Translations under genes and position numbers: made by a program
Assembly (NCBI GenBank): GCA_964450955.1
Contig: CAYVFI010000008.1
Span: 1-64,000 of the forward strand
Length of the DNA stretch: 64,000 nt
Origin: CAYNWT01 sp964450955
GTDB lineage: Bacteria; Planctomycetota; Planctomycetia; Planctomycetales; Planctomycetaceae
Reading direction: 5' to 3'
Notes under the pieces: model-generated
Databases searched by the model: none
The model's input: only the letters and a program-made list of their open reading frames with translations
Told to the model about the DNA's origin: nothing
Shown: positions 62,695 to 64,000 of the stretch, in pieces
Position numbering within the stretch: the first letter of the stretch is position 1
Layout: every line of letters begins with the position of its first letter

Positions 62695-64000
62695 ATGAGC
62701 GAACCGACAAATCCGGATCCATCTGAACCAGAGAGCAGGATCGAACAGCTCGTGGACGAGTTTGTTCGCGCCTGCCGTTCGGGTCATTTGGTTAGTCGTG
62801 GCGAAATCGTAGCGGCAAATCCGGATCTGGAGCCGGAGCTGTCGCGGCGACTTGTGTTCGCCGAATCTCTTGTTGGCGCGATCCAAAAAGCGGAAAGCGA
62901 AGAGACCACTCAGCTGCCCGCCCGCGGTGTCAGCGAACGACTGCGCTGTCCACACTGTGGCAATATTGTTCAGATTGTCGATGACAGTCGAGACGTTACG
63001 TGCGGCAGTTGCGGCAGCGGTATTGAGTCCGATGAAAGGGCGACTGAGGATTACTCAGCGTCATCGGTTCGAATTGCACACTTCGACCTGATTGATCGCG
63101 TCGGGTGCGGTGGTTTTGGAGTTGTCTATCGGGCAAGGGACACGCGACTGAACCGAGATGTCGCTCTGAAAATTCCCAGGCGGGGTTACTTTGGAAGCAC
63201 GGGAGAAGAGGAACGGTTTCTGCGCGAGGCGCGAAGTGCAGCAGGGCTGAGGCATCCAAATATCGTTCAGGTATACGAAGTTGGTTCAGAACGTGGATTG
63301 CAATATATCGCGACCGAGTTTATCGACGGACGGAACCTGTCAGAAATCGTCAAAGCGCAGCTTCTGGAATTTCGCAAGACGGCGACGCTGTTGTCGAAGA
63401 TTGCAACCGCTTTGGATTACGCTCATGAAAACGGCGTGATTCATCGCGACATCAAACCGGCCAACATTCTTGTTGACGCCCATGACGAACCTTTTCTGGC
63501 CGACTTCGGCCTGGCACGAAACGACGAACCAGCGATCACAGTCACGAGAGACGGTGAAGTGCTGGGCACGCCTGCGTACATGTCGCCAGAGCAAGCTGCG
63601 GGTGAGCACTCACGTCTGGACAGACGCAGCGATGTTTACAGTCTTGGTGTAACGCTGTTTCGGATGCTTAGCGGCGAGCTGCCATTTCGTGGTAGCCGCC
63701 GCATACTGCTAAACAAAGTATTGCACGATGATCCGCCTCAGGTCCGTTCGTTAAACGAAGCCACACCACGTGATCTCGAAACCATTGCACTCCGCGCGAT
63801 GGAGAAGGCTCCGGAAAAGCGTTATCAGACAGCGCTGGAATTCGGGCAGGAACTACAGCGCTGGCTGGCGGGCGATCCAATTTTGGCTCGACCAATCTCC
63901 AGTCTCGAACGCGCCTGGCGGTGGTGTTACAAGCGACCTTTGATCGCGTCCTTGTTGGTTACAATCGCGATGTTGCTGTGTTCAATTGGTATTGGCGGCG
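62695..64000 (+). CDS. Ser/Thr protein kinase with N-terminal zinc ribbon, 3' end outside window
   Basis: At least 435 residues; the window ends inside it. A helical lead (IEQLVDEFVRACRSGHLVSRGEI) of the type found on Planctomycete kinases is followed by a zinc ribbon with Cys85, Cys88, Cys103 and Cys106 (CPHCG and CGSCG). The kinase domain has GCGGFGVV (137-144), Lys159, HRDIKPAN with Asp252, and DFG (270-272). A helix at about 414-433 after a WRWCYKRPL stretch anchors it. The C-terminal sensor part is off the window. The ATG at 62695 is the only good start. Confidence 0.95.
   Translation, partial: MSEPTNPDPSEPESRIEQLVDEFVRACRSGHLVSRGEIVAANPDLEPELSRRLVFAESLVGAIQKAESEETTQLPARGVSERLRCPHCGNIVQIVDDSRDVTCGSCGSGIESDERATEDYSASSVRIAHFDLIDRVGCGGFGVVYRARDTRLNRDVALKIPRRGYFGSTGEEERFLREARSAAGLRHPNIVQVYEVGSERGLQYIATEFIDGRNLSEIVKAQLLEFRKTATLLSKIATALDYAHENGVIHRDIKPANILVDAHDEPFLADFGLARNDEPAITVTRDGEVLGTPAYMSPEQAAGEHSRLDRRSDVYSLGVTLFRMLSGELPFRGSRRILLNKVLHDDPPQVRSLNEATPRDLETIALRAMEKAPEKRYQTALEFGQELQRWLAGDPILARPISSLERAWRWCYKRPLIASLLVTIAMLLCSIGIGG

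Overview
The window is chromosomal DNA that is almost certainly from a member of the Planctomycetota, probably order Planctomycetales. The evidence is a set of lineage-typical families: a DUF1559 protein with a prepilin-type N-terminus, DUF1571 and DUF1570 secreted proteins, a PEP-CTERM protein, two membrane Ser/Thr kinases (one with an N-terminal zinc ribbon, preceded by an ECF-like sigma factor), a HEAT-like secreted protein and a secreted aldose epimerase. The genus cannot be fixed from sequence alone. No rRNA, tRNA, CRISPR array, insertion sequence or prophage was seen. The window is mostly housekeeping and cell-envelope genes with frequent strand switches.

Layout. 1-5.5 kb: an efflux operon on the minus strand (TetR/CecR-like regulator, membrane-fusion protein, RND permease cut by the window edge), with a candidate operator just upstream. 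5.5-12.7 kb (minus): an orphan ParA, a membrane protein, a kinase-apt-hypothetical operon and an MMPL/RND exporter. 12.9-16.4 kb (plus): the Tad core cpaF-tadB-tadC, closed by a strong terminator. 16.5-23.2 kb: two small or hypothetical genes, dnaE (plus), and a dksA-like/lspA pair (minus). 23.4-32.5 kb: envelope and secreted proteins (glycine-rich matrix-like protein, DinB, metzincin protease, nitroreductase, VOC protein, GalM, DUF1559 cassette). 32.8-41.2 kb (minus): an ABC exporter, a tail-specific protease, a secreted protein, and the isoprenoid genes dxs and ispA. 41.4-50.5 kb: an S9 peptidase, PEP-CTERM and DUF1571 proteins, scpB facing a tmk-STAS-mtaB operon, and a DUF3592 protein. 50.6-53.3 kb: mscS divergent from a three-gene set of two YbjQ-family proteins and a PrsW-like membrane protease. 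53.4-61.1 kb: gcvT, a DUF1570 protease-like protein, a HEAT-like protein, an SDR, an RsbW-like kinase and an M3 oligopeptidase. 61.4-64 kb: a sigma factor, a cysteine-repeat protein and a zinc-ribbon Ser/Thr kinase that runs off the end.

The genes that clearly work together are the efflux operon, the Tad motor and platform, ispA-dxs, the ABC ATPase/permease, dksA-like/lspA and tmk-STAS-mtaB. The least explained sets are the two YbjQ proteins with the PrsW-like protease, the sigma/C-x16-C repeat/kinase run at the right edge, and the tightly overlapping small ORF and membrane-anchored protein behind the DUF1559 gene. None can be claimed as a new system from sequence alone, but these are the places to look.
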